A DNA stretch of 12,530 nt from NCBI GenBank assembly GCA_028293365.1, contig JAQGOX010000884.1:1-12530 (forward strand). The letters run 5' to 3'. Made by a program: the position numbers and the translations under genes. The DNA comes from Verrucomicrobiales bacterium (GTDB lineage: Bacteria; Verrucomicrobiota; Verrucomicrobiia; Limisphaerales; SXQI01). Below, one piece after another: positions 1-7,022 of this stretch. The notes beneath the pieces were generated by a model that saw only the letters and a program-made list of their open reading frames with translations, was not told the origin of the DNA and searched no databases. Position 1 is the first letter of the stretch; every line of letters starts with the position of its first letter.

Positions 1-1
1 G

Positions 2-2689
2 CTGGTGGCGACACTCCCGGTATTTTTAAATGCTCTTGCCGGCCGAGGGGTGCATGTGGTGACCGTGAACGACTATCTCGCTGCGCGCGACAGCGAGTGG
101 ATGGGGGCAGTTTATACTTTTCTCGGATTAACGGTGGGGTGCATTCTTCACGATCAATCGCCAGCCGAACGCAGGGCACAATATAACTGCGATATCACCT
201 ACGGGACCAACGCAGAGTTCGGGTTTGATTATTTGCGCGATAATGGCATGGCTACCCGGCCCGAAGAACAGGTTCAGCGCGGGCATTACTTTGCAATCGT
301 TGACGAAGTGGATTCGATTCTGATTGATGAGGCGCGCACTCCATTGATCATCAGCGGTCCCGCAGTGGTCCACATCGATAACAAATATGACCAGCTAAAA
401 CCTCTGGTTGAGTCTCTAGTGCGTGCACAGGAAAAGCTTTGCAATCGCTTCTTGAGCGAGGCTGAGCAACTGATCAAAAAAGCGGCCGACGCTGGAGGGG
501 GAAAAGCCTCTAAATCCGAAGAGACCGATCGGGAAATTGGGTTATTGCTTTACCGGGTGAAACTGGGCACACCTCGCTCGCCTGGATTAGCCAGTTTGCT
601 TGAAGATGCCGAAAATCAGCGGCGCATGATCAAGGCCGAATTGGACCTGCATGTTGACCAGTCCAAAAAGCAACTCTACGAGCAAAAGGAAGAGCTGTTC
701 TTTGCAATGGATGAGAAGAGCCATGATGCTGATCTTACTGAGAAGGGACGCAATTTTATCAGTCCGCAGGAACCGGACGCGTTCGTGCTTCCTGATCTTA
801 GCACGGCCTTCCATGAGATCGATACCGGACCAGAACCGGATCCCCGGAAGCGATTGGAAGCCAAGGCCAAGTTGCAGGCTGAGTTCGAGCGCCGTGCGCA
901 ACAGATTCATAGCATTTCCCAGTTGCTGAAAGCTTACGTTCTCTATCAGAAGGATGTTCAATATGTCGTCCAGGATAACAAAGTCATCATCGTCGACGAG
1001 AACACCGGTCGATTGATGACGGGCCGGCGCTGGAGTGATGGATTGCATCAAGCGGTCGAGGCAAAAGAAGGTGTTGAGGTTGAACGGGAAACCCAAACGT
1101 TTGCCACGATCACCATTCAGAATTATTTCCGGTTATATCAGAAACTTGCTGGTATGACCGGTACTGCTGAAACGGAAGCCTCGGAATTCTTCGATATTTA
1201 TAAATTGGGTGTTCAGGTAATCCCGACCAATCGTCCCATCGCGCGCAAAGATGCGCATGATACCGTTTACAAAACACGGCGTGAGAAATTTAACGCAGTT
1301 TTGAAAGAGATTGAAACGGTTCACAAACAGGGCAGGCCTATCCTGGTGGGAACGATTTCAGTTGAGATCAGCGAGTTTCTTTCGCGCCTGCTGAAGAAGG
1401 CTGGAATCGTGCATTCGGTTTTGAATGCGAAGTTCCATGAACAGGAAGCTGAAATTGTTTCGCGCGCGGGCCAACGTGGATCTGTAACGATTGCGACCAA
1501 CATGGCCGGTCGTGGTACGGACATCAAACTGGGATCAGGGATTCAGGATATTGGTGGGCTGCACGTGATCGGCACGGAACGGCATGAATCGCGGCGTATT
1601 GACCGGCAGTTGCGCGGTCGTTGCGCGAGACAGGGTGACCCGGGTTCATCGCACTTTTTCATCGCGCTCGAAGACGATCTGATGCGCTTGTTCGGATCTG
1701 ATCGTATTACGAAGGTAATGGAACGGGTGGGGCTGGAAGAAGGCCAGGAATTGGAGCACCCACTTCTGAATCGATCCATTGAAACCGCGCAAAAACGAGT
1801 CGAACAGCATAACTTCCAGCAGCGGAAACGGACGCTCGAGTACGACGACGTGATGAACAAACAGCGTGAAGTCATTTATGGCTTCCGCAATGAAATCCTT
1901 CATTCTGACGATGTTCAGGATCGATTGATGGATGTGATGGAAGAGGTTGTCATCCAAAAGGTGACGCAGTTCACGTCACCGGATGAGAATCATGAGGAAT
2001 GGAACGTGCGCGGTTTGGCAGACTGGGTGAATCTCACCTTCCCGCTCGGCGTGCCTGAGGCAGAAATTGTAAAAGCGGCCAATGCGGGTCACGAAGTGCC
2101 GGTGCCAGGTTCCATTTTCGATGGCTTGAGCGCGGCACAGTTTGCGGTCTGTGAGTTCATTTCCAACGCAGTTCGCAACGCCTACAAACTGAAGATCAGC
2201 TTTGAGAATTCGGAAGCGCTAAAGTCGGTGGAGCGTTACACGATTCTGAGCGCGATCGATAAGATGTGGCAGGAACATCTTTACGGGATGGACAGTCTTC
2301 GTTCGAGCATTGGTCTCCGCGCGTATGGACAGCGCGATCCATTGATCGAATACCAGTCTGAAGCGTTCAAGATTTTTGAAGAACTGATGGTGAATATCAA
2401 AACAGAGATTTGCCGTAATATCTTTTTGAGCGCATCGAGTTTGATGGCCTTTCAGCAGTTCATCCAGAAATTGCCTCAACAGACCATCCATACCGAAACC
2501 AGCGCCTTCGGGGCGGGAGCAGCGGCAGGCACAACCGCGACGGCGAACGCAAGTGAACTGGTCAGCCAGGCGAATGAGGAAGTGGCGAAGGCCAAACCGG
2601 TGCGAACCGGTCCGAAAGTTGGGCGGAATGATCCGTGTCCCTGCGGCAGTGGAAAAAAATATAAGCTTTGTTGCGGAAAAAACGGCTAG
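2..2689 (+). CDS. secA: Preprotein translocase ATPase SecA, 5'-truncated by window edge
   Basis: SecA is the cytoplasmic ATPase that drives unfolded preproteins through the SecYEG channel. The frame is open from base 2; the GTG at 5 is internal, because the family has the Walker A segment (GEGKT) just upstream, so about 110 N-terminal residues lie outside. Counting from base 5: VTVNDYLA at 20-26, DITYGTNAEFGFDYLRDN near 63-80, Walker B region with DEVDSILIDEARTPLIISGP at 100-119, a large preprotein-binding domain to about 320, RRWSDGLHQAVEAKEG near 341-356, LAGMTGTAETEA at 381-392, TIATNMAGRGTDIKLG near 495-510, GTERHESRRIDRQLRGRCARQGD at 523-545, and LEYDDVMNKQRE at 611-622. The C-terminal SEC-C zinc site is present (Cys878, 880, 889, 890). 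The preprotein-binding domain is about 100 residues longer than in E. coli. The helicase motif reads GRCAR rather than GRSGR. Identity is certain. Confidence 0.98.
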   Translation: MVATLPVFLNALAGRGVHVVTVNDYLAARDSEWMGAVYTFLGLTVGCILHDQSPAERRAQYNCDITYGTNAEFGFDYLRDNGMATRPEEQVQRGHYFAIVDEVDSILIDEARTPLIISGPAVVHIDNKYDQLKPLVESLVRAQEKLCNRFLSEAEQLIKKAADAGGGKASKSEETDREIGLLLYRVKLGTPRSPGLASLLEDAENQRRMIKAELDLHVDQSKKQLYEQKEELFFAMDEKSHDADLTEKGRNFISPQEPDAFVLPDLSTAFHEIDTGPEPDPRKRLEAKAKLQAEFERRAQQIHSISQLLKAYVLYQKDVQYVVQDNKVIIVDENTGRLMTGRRWSDGLHQAVEAKEGVEVERETQTFATITIQNYFRLYQKLAGMTGTAETEASEFFDIYKLGVQVIPTNRPIARKDAHDTVYKTRREKFNAVLKEIETVHKQGRPILVGTISVEISEFLSRLLKKAGIVHSVLNAKFHEQEAEIVSRAGQRGSVTIATNMAGRGTDIKLGSGIQDIGGLHVIGTERHESRRIDRQLRGRCARQGDPGSSHFFIALEDDLMRLFGSDRITKVMERVGLEEGQELEHPLLNRSIETAQKRVEQHNFQQRKRTLEYDDVMNKQREVIYGFRNEILHSDDVQDRLMDVMEEVVIQKVTQFTSPDENHEEWNVRGLADWVNLTFPLGVPEAEIVKAANAGHEVPVPGSIFDGLSAAQFAVCEFISNAVRNAYKLKISFENSEALKSVERYTILSAIDKMWQEHLYGMDSLRSSIGLRAYGQRDPLIEYQSEAFKIFEELMVNIKTEICRNIFLSASSLMAFQQFIQKLPQQTIHTETSAFGAGAAAGTTATANASELVSQANEEVAKAKPVRTGPKVGRNDPCPCGSGKKYKLCCGKNG

Positions 2690-2704
2690 TGACGGGCGCA
2701 AACT

Positions 2705-3484
2705 ATGGCGAGAACAGCTCTGATCACAGGCGCCTCGCGTGGAATCGGAAAGGGGATTGCACTCGCCCTGGCTCGCGCGGGCTTTGACCTGATTCTCAAC
2801 TATCGAGCTAATGCGGAGGCAGCCGAAACCGCCAAAAAAGAGTGCCAAGCTCTGTCTCCCAATATTCGCGTCGCCACGTTTCAGGCGGATATTGCGGAGG
2901 CCGAGGAGAGAAAAAGGTTGGTTGATTTTGCTCGCGGCGAGTTTCCTCGTCTCGATTTGCTCGTAAATAATGCGGGAGTTGCACCCGAGCTGCGAACGGA
3001 TTTGCTGGAGGAAACAGAAGAGTCCTTTGACCGTTTGCAGCGGATCAATTTGAAGGGGCCTTATTTCCTCACCCAACTGGTCTCGAAATGGATGATCGAG
3101 CTGCGTCAACGCGAATCAAAGGATTACCATCCTTCGATCATTACCATTTCCTCTGTGAGCGCCTATACGGCGTCAGTTAATCGGGGTTCATATTGCGTGT
3201 CCAAGGCGGGCCTTTCGATGTTGACCTCCCTGTATGCCGCGCGGCTCGCGGAATATGGAATTAATGTCTACGAAATTCGACCCGGGGTCATCGCCACGGA
3301 TATGACCTCTGCCGTGAGTGCGAAGTACGACAAGCTTATTTCTGAAGGCCTTACGCCCATCGCTCGATGGGGCACGCCCGATGACGTCGGCAAGGCTATC
3401 GCAACGATTGCTGAAGGAAGTTTTCCGTTTAGTACTGGCGAGGTGTTTAATGTGGATGGTGGTTTTCATCTGAGGCGGCTTTAA
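2705..3484 (+). CDS. Short-chain dehydrogenase/reductase (SDR, FabG/KduD-like)
   Basis: A 259-residue classical SDR oxidoreductase, predicted soluble and cytoplasmic. The cofactor loop TGASRGIG is at residues 8-15 and NNAG at 88-91. The active site is complete: Asn115, Ser150, Tyr163 and Lys167 (YCVSK), with the usual 13-residue Ser-Tyr spacing. RPGVIATDM follows at 192-200, and the C-terminus NVDGGFHLRRL is typical. Arg34 after the second strand (NYR) could favour NADP(H), which is inference. General annotation would be 3-oxoacyl-ACP reductase, but no fatty-acid genes are nearby. The next gene is a GH88 unsaturated uronyl hydrolase, so a sugar or keto-uronate reductase role of the KduD kind is more attractive; the substrate cannot be read from sequence. 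It starts 15 bp after the secA stop and has no clear Shine-Dalgarno, so it probably shares the secA transcript. Confidence 0.9.
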   Translation: MARTALITGASRGIGKGIALALARAGFDLILNYRANAEAAETAKKECQALSPNIRVATFQADIAEAEERKRLVDFARGEFPRLDLLVNNAGVAPELRTDLLEETEESFDRLQRINLKGPYFLTQLVSKWMIELRQRESKDYHPSIITISSVSAYTASVNRGSYCVSKAGLSMLTSLYAARLAEYGINVYEIRPGVIATDMTSAVSAKYDKLISEGLTPIARWGTPDDVGKAIATIAEGSFPFSTGEVFNVDGGFHLRRL

Positions 3485-3505
3485 CAATTTAATCACTTTC
3501 CAGCC

Positions 3506-4888
3506 ATGCCTATAAAGATTGATCCGAAGGTCACACCCCTGGCATTGCTCCCGAATCTGAACCGCCTGTTCAATCTGTCCGCCGATAAAATCAGGAGCAT
3601 CGAAAAAGGTTGGAATCCTGCGAGAGGCACGCCGGTATTTACTGTGAAGGGGAAATACACTTCGCGAGGATGGACCGAGTGGACCGAAGGATTTCAGCAT
3701 GGAGCAGCGTTCCTGCAATTCGATGCCACTGGTGAAGCTGAATATCTTGAACTCGGTCGCGCACGGACAATCGAGCGGATGGCCAGCCACGTTTCCCATA
3801 CCGGAGTGCATGACCATGGGTTTAACAATGTCTCAACCTATGGAAATCTCCTGCGGCTCATTCGAGAGGATAGAACGAGTCCCCTCCCTATGGAGGAAGA
3901 TTTTTGCAAGCTTGCACTCAAAGTTTCCGGTGCGGTGCAGGCGGCGCGTTGGACACCGATTAAAGGTGGAAGAGGTTACATTTATTCGTTTAACGGACCC
4001 CATTCGTTGTTCATCGATACGATGCGATCGTTGCGCTCGCTTGCAATTGCTCATCGGCTCGGTCACGTCTTAATGGGAGAACGGGATCAACGCATTTCCC
4101 TGTTGCAACGCATTATCGAGCATTCCCAGGTAACGGCTGAATTCGCGATTTACCGGGGGAAGGGCCGGGATGCATATGACGTTCCCGGCCGAACAGCGCA
4201 CGAAAGCATTTTCAATACGAACGACGGAGCATATCGTTGCCCGAATTCTCAGCAGGGTTATTCTCCGTTTACAACCTGGACACGTGGTCTTGCGTGGGCG
4301 ATTTGCGGCTTTGCCGAACAACTCGAGTTTTTGGGTTCACTGCCGTTGTCTGAATTCCAGGGATTAGGAGACCGCACGAAGATCCTTGAATCATTTCGGC
4401 GGTCGGCGCAGTTAACGGCAGATTATTACATCGAAGAAGCCTGTGCCTGTGGCGTTCCGGTTTGGGATACAGGTGCGCCTCACCTCCGTGAAATGGGAGA
4501 ATACAAGAATCATCCGGCCGATCCATTCAATGCTTGTGAGCCGGTGGATAGCTCTGCTGCCGCGATTGCTGCGCAGGGATTGTGGCGGTTGGGGAGTTAT
4601 TTATCAGCCCGAAACAAAAAGGAGGCTGCCCGCTACGGGCAAGCCGCTTTGACTATCGCAAAAACTTTGCTGGATGAGCCTTATATCAGCCTTTCACCAA
4701 AACATCAGGGGCTGCTCTTGCATTCCGTTTATCATCGTCCCAACGGATGGGATTACACTCATCCGGGACAGAAAATACCAAATGGCGAAAGTTCCATGTG
4801 GGGAGATTACCACCTTCGAGAACTCGCACTGCTGCTTTTGCGGAAGACTACTGGCCAGAATTATCTGACGTTTTTCGCAGGGCTGTGA
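3506..4888 (+). CDS. Glycoside hydrolase family 88, unsaturated glucuronyl hydrolase-like
   Basis: A 460-residue protein of the (alpha/alpha)6-barrel GH88 family. These enzymes hydrate the C4-C5 double bond of the terminal unsaturated uronic acid that polysaccharide lyases leave on oligosaccharides, which releases a keto-uronate. Family landmarks are visible: WTEGFQHGAAF near 59-69, the HDHGF segment with Asp103, FIDTM with Asp171 (the two positions I match to the catalytic aspartates of Bacillus UGL, from memory), a TWTRGLAWAICGFAEQ block in the middle, EPVDSSAAAIAAQGLWRL, and the C-terminal LLLHSVYHRPNGWDY and SSMWGDYHLREL. No signal peptide is seen (it begins MPIKIDPKV), so it is probably cytoplasmic and acts on imported disaccharides. 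It lies 21 bp after the SDR, which may reduce the released keto sugar. No lyase or transporter is in view, so the natural polysaccharide is unknown. Confidence 0.88.
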   Translation: MPIKIDPKVTPLALLPNLNRLFNLSADKIRSIEKGWNPARGTPVFTVKGKYTSRGWTEWTEGFQHGAAFLQFDATGEAEYLELGRARTIERMASHVSHTGVHDHGFNNVSTYGNLLRLIREDRTSPLPMEEDFCKLALKVSGAVQAARWTPIKGGRGYIYSFNGPHSLFIDTMRSLRSLAIAHRLGHVLMGERDQRISLLQRIIEHSQVTAEFAIYRGKGRDAYDVPGRTAHESIFNTNDGAYRCPNSQQGYSPFTTWTRGLAWAICGFAEQLEFLGSLPLSEFQGLGDRTKILESFRRSAQLTADYYIEEACACGVPVWDTGAPHLREMGEYKNHPADPFNACEPVDSSAAAIAAQGLWRLGSYLSARNKKEAARYGQAALTIAKTLLDEPYISLSPKHQGLLLHSVYHRPNGWDYTHPGQKIPNGESSMWGDYHLRELALLLLRKTTGQNYLTFFAGL

Positions 4889-5058
4889 GGTTCAATGTGG
4901 GTTCGTTTTATAGGTCCCGCAGAAGTGGGCTGAATGTAGAAAGCGATTTTTAATGCCGCGTTCCCGCCTGCATAAACCGTTACGCGTATTTTTGAACGAT
5001 CACCTTGTTGGGTACCTAGAGATTGCGTCGATGCTTTGTAATTTGTACCTGCTGCTGA

Positions 5059-5077
5059 CGCCGTTAATATTACGGCG
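5059..5077. repeat. Perfect 6-bp inverted repeat with A+T-only loop
   Basis: The arms CGCCGT and ACGGCG flank the 7-base loop TAATATT. It would form a short stable stem-loop, but no T-tract follows on either strand, so it is a poor intrinsic terminator. Its function is unknown; it could be a protein-binding site. Confidence 0.45.
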
Positions 5078-5299
5078 GGTATTGAGGGGGCGATGATAAG
5101 CACGAGGAGATTGGAGAATCGCTCAATAACCTGGTGCGGCTTCGCTAAATAGAAAGATGTCAAGCGGTCGGTGGTGCTTCGTCCGGCGCGCTCGAGAGTT
5201 GGGCTTGCATGGAATGGAACAGGAGCAAACAGAGAGAACAGAGGCTTAAAAACGAGTCGGGAAGTACTTTTTTCGACGCAGGGGCCAAACAGAGACATC

Positions 5300-5334
5300 G
5301 GATCGGATTGGATTGGATTGGAACAGATCGGATC
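5300..5334. repeat. Imperfect GGATT pentanucleotide tandem repeat
   Basis: Read in fives from 5300 the units are GGATC, GGATT, GGATT, GGATT, GGAAC, AGATC and GGATC: three perfect copies inside seven related units. It lies 40 bp before the sugar-dehydrogenase start. Such tracts can change length by slippage, but this one is short and outside the coding sequence, so any effect would be on expression only. Confidence 0.7.
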
Positions 5335-5373
5335 TCGACAGAGACCCGGGATTGACGCACTCTGCGGCCCACA

Positions 5374-6594
5374 ATGCCGTATCGCCATAGCCTCTTTGCC
5401 GTAGTCATCGCTACCTTGTTGTTGTTTTGCGCCGCCCGGGCGGAAGTTCATTTGCCGCCTGGCTTCGCTATCGAAGTCGTGGCTGGTCCGGAGCTTGTGA
5501 GCGAGCCGATGGATCTGACGTTCGCCCCCGACGGAGCCGCTTGGGTTACCGGCCGCGCCGGCGACCTGTGGCGCATCGATCCTGCTGACCACTCGACTCA
5601 CCGAGTTGGACGAGTCGATACCGATGTGAGCGGCGACCGAGGGTTACACGGGGTGGCATTGCATCCCGATTTTCCCAAGACGCCGTATCTGTTTCTTTCC
5701 TATCACGCCACGAATCATTTGGAGTCCAAATATCGGGCTCGCATCGCCCGGTGGACGGTGGTTGGAGAAGGTGCAAAGGCTATGCTGGATCCGGCAAGTG
5801 AGAAGAGTCTGGTGGAGTGGGATGGGGACCAGGCGGGGCAGCACGTAGGCGGCGGACTGTTGGCTCATCCGACGGAACGGTTGCTTTACGTCACCACTGG
5901 CGAAAACAACCAAAACGCACATCTCCGTGAATACTGTGATGATCCTGAGAACAAGGCGCAATCGTTGCGCGACCTGCGTGGGAAAGTATTGCGGGTGGGA
6001 TTTGACGGCTCCATTCCGGCGGACAACCCCTTCACCAAGACTGCGGGCGCGCAGGGTCTGATCTATACCCGGGGGCACCGGCAGCCGTGGGCACTTTCTT
6101 ATGATGCTCCGACCGGGTTGATCCTACTGGCGGAAAACGGAGGCGACCTCGCTGATGATTATGATGAGGTGAACCGGATCGCTGCGGGTGCGAATTATGG
6201 CTGGCCCAAGGTCTTTGGCGATGGATGGTCCACGTTTTCGCGCACGAACCATGTGGATGGGTTTACGTCGCCGTGGTTCATGTACAAGCGGAACACTGGC
6301 GACTCTTGCGTCGGAGCGGTTATCTATCGTCCCTCACAGGCGGGCGGCGGTTATCCGGCAAAGTACCATGGGTCCTTGTTCTATGCCGATTTCGCGCGCA
6401 AATCGGTGCGTAGCGCACCGGTGGACCCCGGGACGAACAAGCCCGGTGCAAGCGAACAGTTTCTGCTGGGCCTGACGGCGGGCCCGCTGGCTCTCCGTCT
6501 CGGACCGGACGGAGCGCTCTACGTGATCACGCATGGCGGGGCACCGAAAGCCTCAACCAATGACATGGTGGCGCGAATTGTCTGGAAGCCCTAA
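5374..6594 (+). CDS. Secreted PQQ-dependent aldose sugar dehydrogenase-like protein (GSDH family)
   Basis: A 406-residue six-bladed beta-propeller of the soluble glucose dehydrogenase (GSDH) family, which oxidises aldose sugars in the periplasm with PQQ and calcium and passes electrons to the respiratory chain. Residues 1-23 look like a signal peptide: basic MPYRH, a hydrophobic stretch, and an AARA cleavage context. Family blocks follow: LTFAPDGAAWVTGR at 48-61, RGLHGVALHPDF at 89-100, QHVGGG with candidate catalytic His157, YTRGHRQPWAL at 231-241, ENGGDLADDYDEVNRIAAGANYGWP at 254-278, and LRLGPDGALYVITHGG near the end. Most homologues I recall read GHRNP, so the Gln in GHRQP is a difference at a PQQ-pocket position. 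There is no cytochrome c or carbohydrate-binding fusion. The start is chosen because it gives the signal peptide; no Shine-Dalgarno is seen. Sampled G+C is higher than in secA or nrdJ. The natural substrate is unknown. Confidence 0.87.
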   Translation: MPYRHSLFAVVIATLLLFCAARAEVHLPPGFAIEVVAGPELVSEPMDLTFAPDGAAWVTGRAGDLWRIDPADHSTHRVGRVDTDVSGDRGLHGVALHPDFPKTPYLFLSYHATNHLESKYRARIARWTVVGEGAKAMLDPASEKSLVEWDGDQAGQHVGGGLLAHPTERLLYVTTGENNQNAHLREYCDDPENKAQSLRDLRGKVLRVGFDGSIPADNPFTKTAGAQGLIYTRGHRQPWALSYDAPTGLILLAENGGDLADDYDEVNRIAAGANYGWPKVFGDGWSTFSRTNHVDGFTSPWFMYKRNTGDSCVGAVIYRPSQAGGGYPAKYHGSLFYADFARKSVRSAPVDPGTNKPGASEQFLLGLTAGPLALRLGPDGALYVITHGGAPKASTNDMVARIVWKP

Positions 6595-6601
6595 AAGTTA
6601 A

Positions 6602-6626
6602 CGATGAAGCCTTGCTGCCTTCATCG
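6602..6626 (+). terminator. Stem-loop after the sugar-dehydrogenase gene, weak terminator candidate
   Basis: CGATGAAG (6602-6609) and CTTCATCG (6619-6626) form a perfect 8-bp stem with a 9-base loop, starting 7 bp past the stop codon. No T-run follows, so termination would be inefficient or factor-dependent. It could instead protect the 3' end of the message. Confidence 0.35.
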
Positions 6627-6663
6627 CCTACCGGCCTGACTTACTGTTGCGTATCGTATGTGG

Positions 6664-6703
6664 AACGTTATTGCAATTAACGTTTCACAGAGGATACGTT
6701 ATC
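6664..6703 (+). promoter_or_regulatory. Candidate hipB operator and promoter
   Basis: AACGTTA (6664-6670) and TAACGTT (6678-6684) make a perfect 7-bp inverted repeat with a 7-base spacer. A third, one-mismatch copy, TACGTTA, is at 6695-6701 inside a smaller dyad, GATA-CGT-TATC (6693-6703). HipB-type regulators bind paired inverted repeats upstream of their own gene, so this is a natural autoregulation site. A weak promoter could use TTGCAA (6671-6676) and TACGTT (6695-6700), spaced 18 bp. Transcription would then begin almost at the ATG at 6708, which fits the missing Shine-Dalgarno. The repeats are seen; binding and promoter use are inferred. Confidence 0.45.
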
Positions 6704-6707
6704 ATTT

Positions 6708-7022
6708 ATGTCGGAGAAGCAATCATTGCCACTGCCAGCGGCGCGCGCGCTACGAGAGCTAGGCCGGGATCTGGCACTGGCCCGACGGCGGCGTGGCATC
6801 TCCACCGAAGATATGGCGGCACGGCTGTTCGTGGGACGAAGCACGCTGTGGCGTTTGGAAAAGGGTGATCCGACTGTCTCGCTGGGAACGCTTGCCACGG
6901 CAGCTTTTGTTCTCCAATTGCACGACCGCCTTGCCAGTCTCGCCGCACCCTCCAAGGACACCCTGGCCCTCAAGCTTGACGAAGAGCGGCTTCCCCGCCG
7001 GATCCGACGGAAACAACCATGA
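6708..7022 (+). CDS. hipB: HipB-like Xre-family antitoxin/transcriptional regulator
   Basis: A 104-residue helix-turn-helix protein placed directly before hipA, as antitoxins of HipBA modules are. The HTH covers about residues 13-72: LGRDLALARRRRGIS, then EDMAARLFVGRSTLWRLEKGD, then SLGTLATAAFVLQL. After that comes a short acidic stretch and a basic tail (RRIRRKQP). In known modules HipB neutralises HipA and represses the operon; here this is inferred from family and position. The stop overlaps the hipA start (ATGA at 7019-7022), which implies translational coupling. No Shine-Dalgarno precedes the ATG. The inverted repeats at 6664-6703 are the likely binding site. Confidence 0.87.
   Translation: MSEKQSLPLPAARALRELGRDLALARRRRGISTEDMAARLFVGRSTLWRLEKGDPTVSLGTLATAAFVLQLHDRLASLAAPSKDTLALKLDEERLPRRIRRKQP

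Larger units (their letters stand above)
4889..5373. other. 485-bp spacer between the GH88 and sugar-dehydrogenase genes, no gene seen
   Basis: No open frame here looks like a protein. A - strand frame of 246 codons crosses it (4861-5601), but it overlaps both flanking genes and has no recognisable motif. The spacer holds a perfect 6-bp dyad (5059-5077), a 10-bp direct repeat CAAACAGAGA at 5226-5235 and 5286-5295 (60 bp apart), and a GGATT tract (5300-5334). It has no good T-tailed terminator for the upstream genes and no convincing promoter or tRNA-like fold. It may mark the junction of the G+C-richer block that follows. Confidence 0.5.

Noticed and set aside
587..1096. A 169-codon - strand frame inside secA.
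   Set aside because: It lies wholly within the enlarged SecA domain and mirrors its helix-forming codons; no start signal or family match.
2219..3109. A 296-codon - strand frame antisense to the end of secA and the start of the SDR.
   Set aside because: Both + strand genes have full family motifs across this stretch; the antisense protein is Cys- and Arg-rich with no domain, as expected of a shadow frame.
5059..5077. The dyad loop contains TAATATTAC (5065-5073), the origin nonanucleotide of geminivirus-like CRESS DNA elements, inside a G+C stem.
   Set aside because: There is no Rep gene or iteron set in the window, the stem is only 6 bp, and one 9-mer match in 12.5 kb can easily be chance.
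4861..5601. A 246-codon - strand frame crossing the spacer.
   Set aside because: It overlaps the ends of two solid genes on the other strand, has no recognisable domain, and its middle simply translates the pentanucleotide tract.
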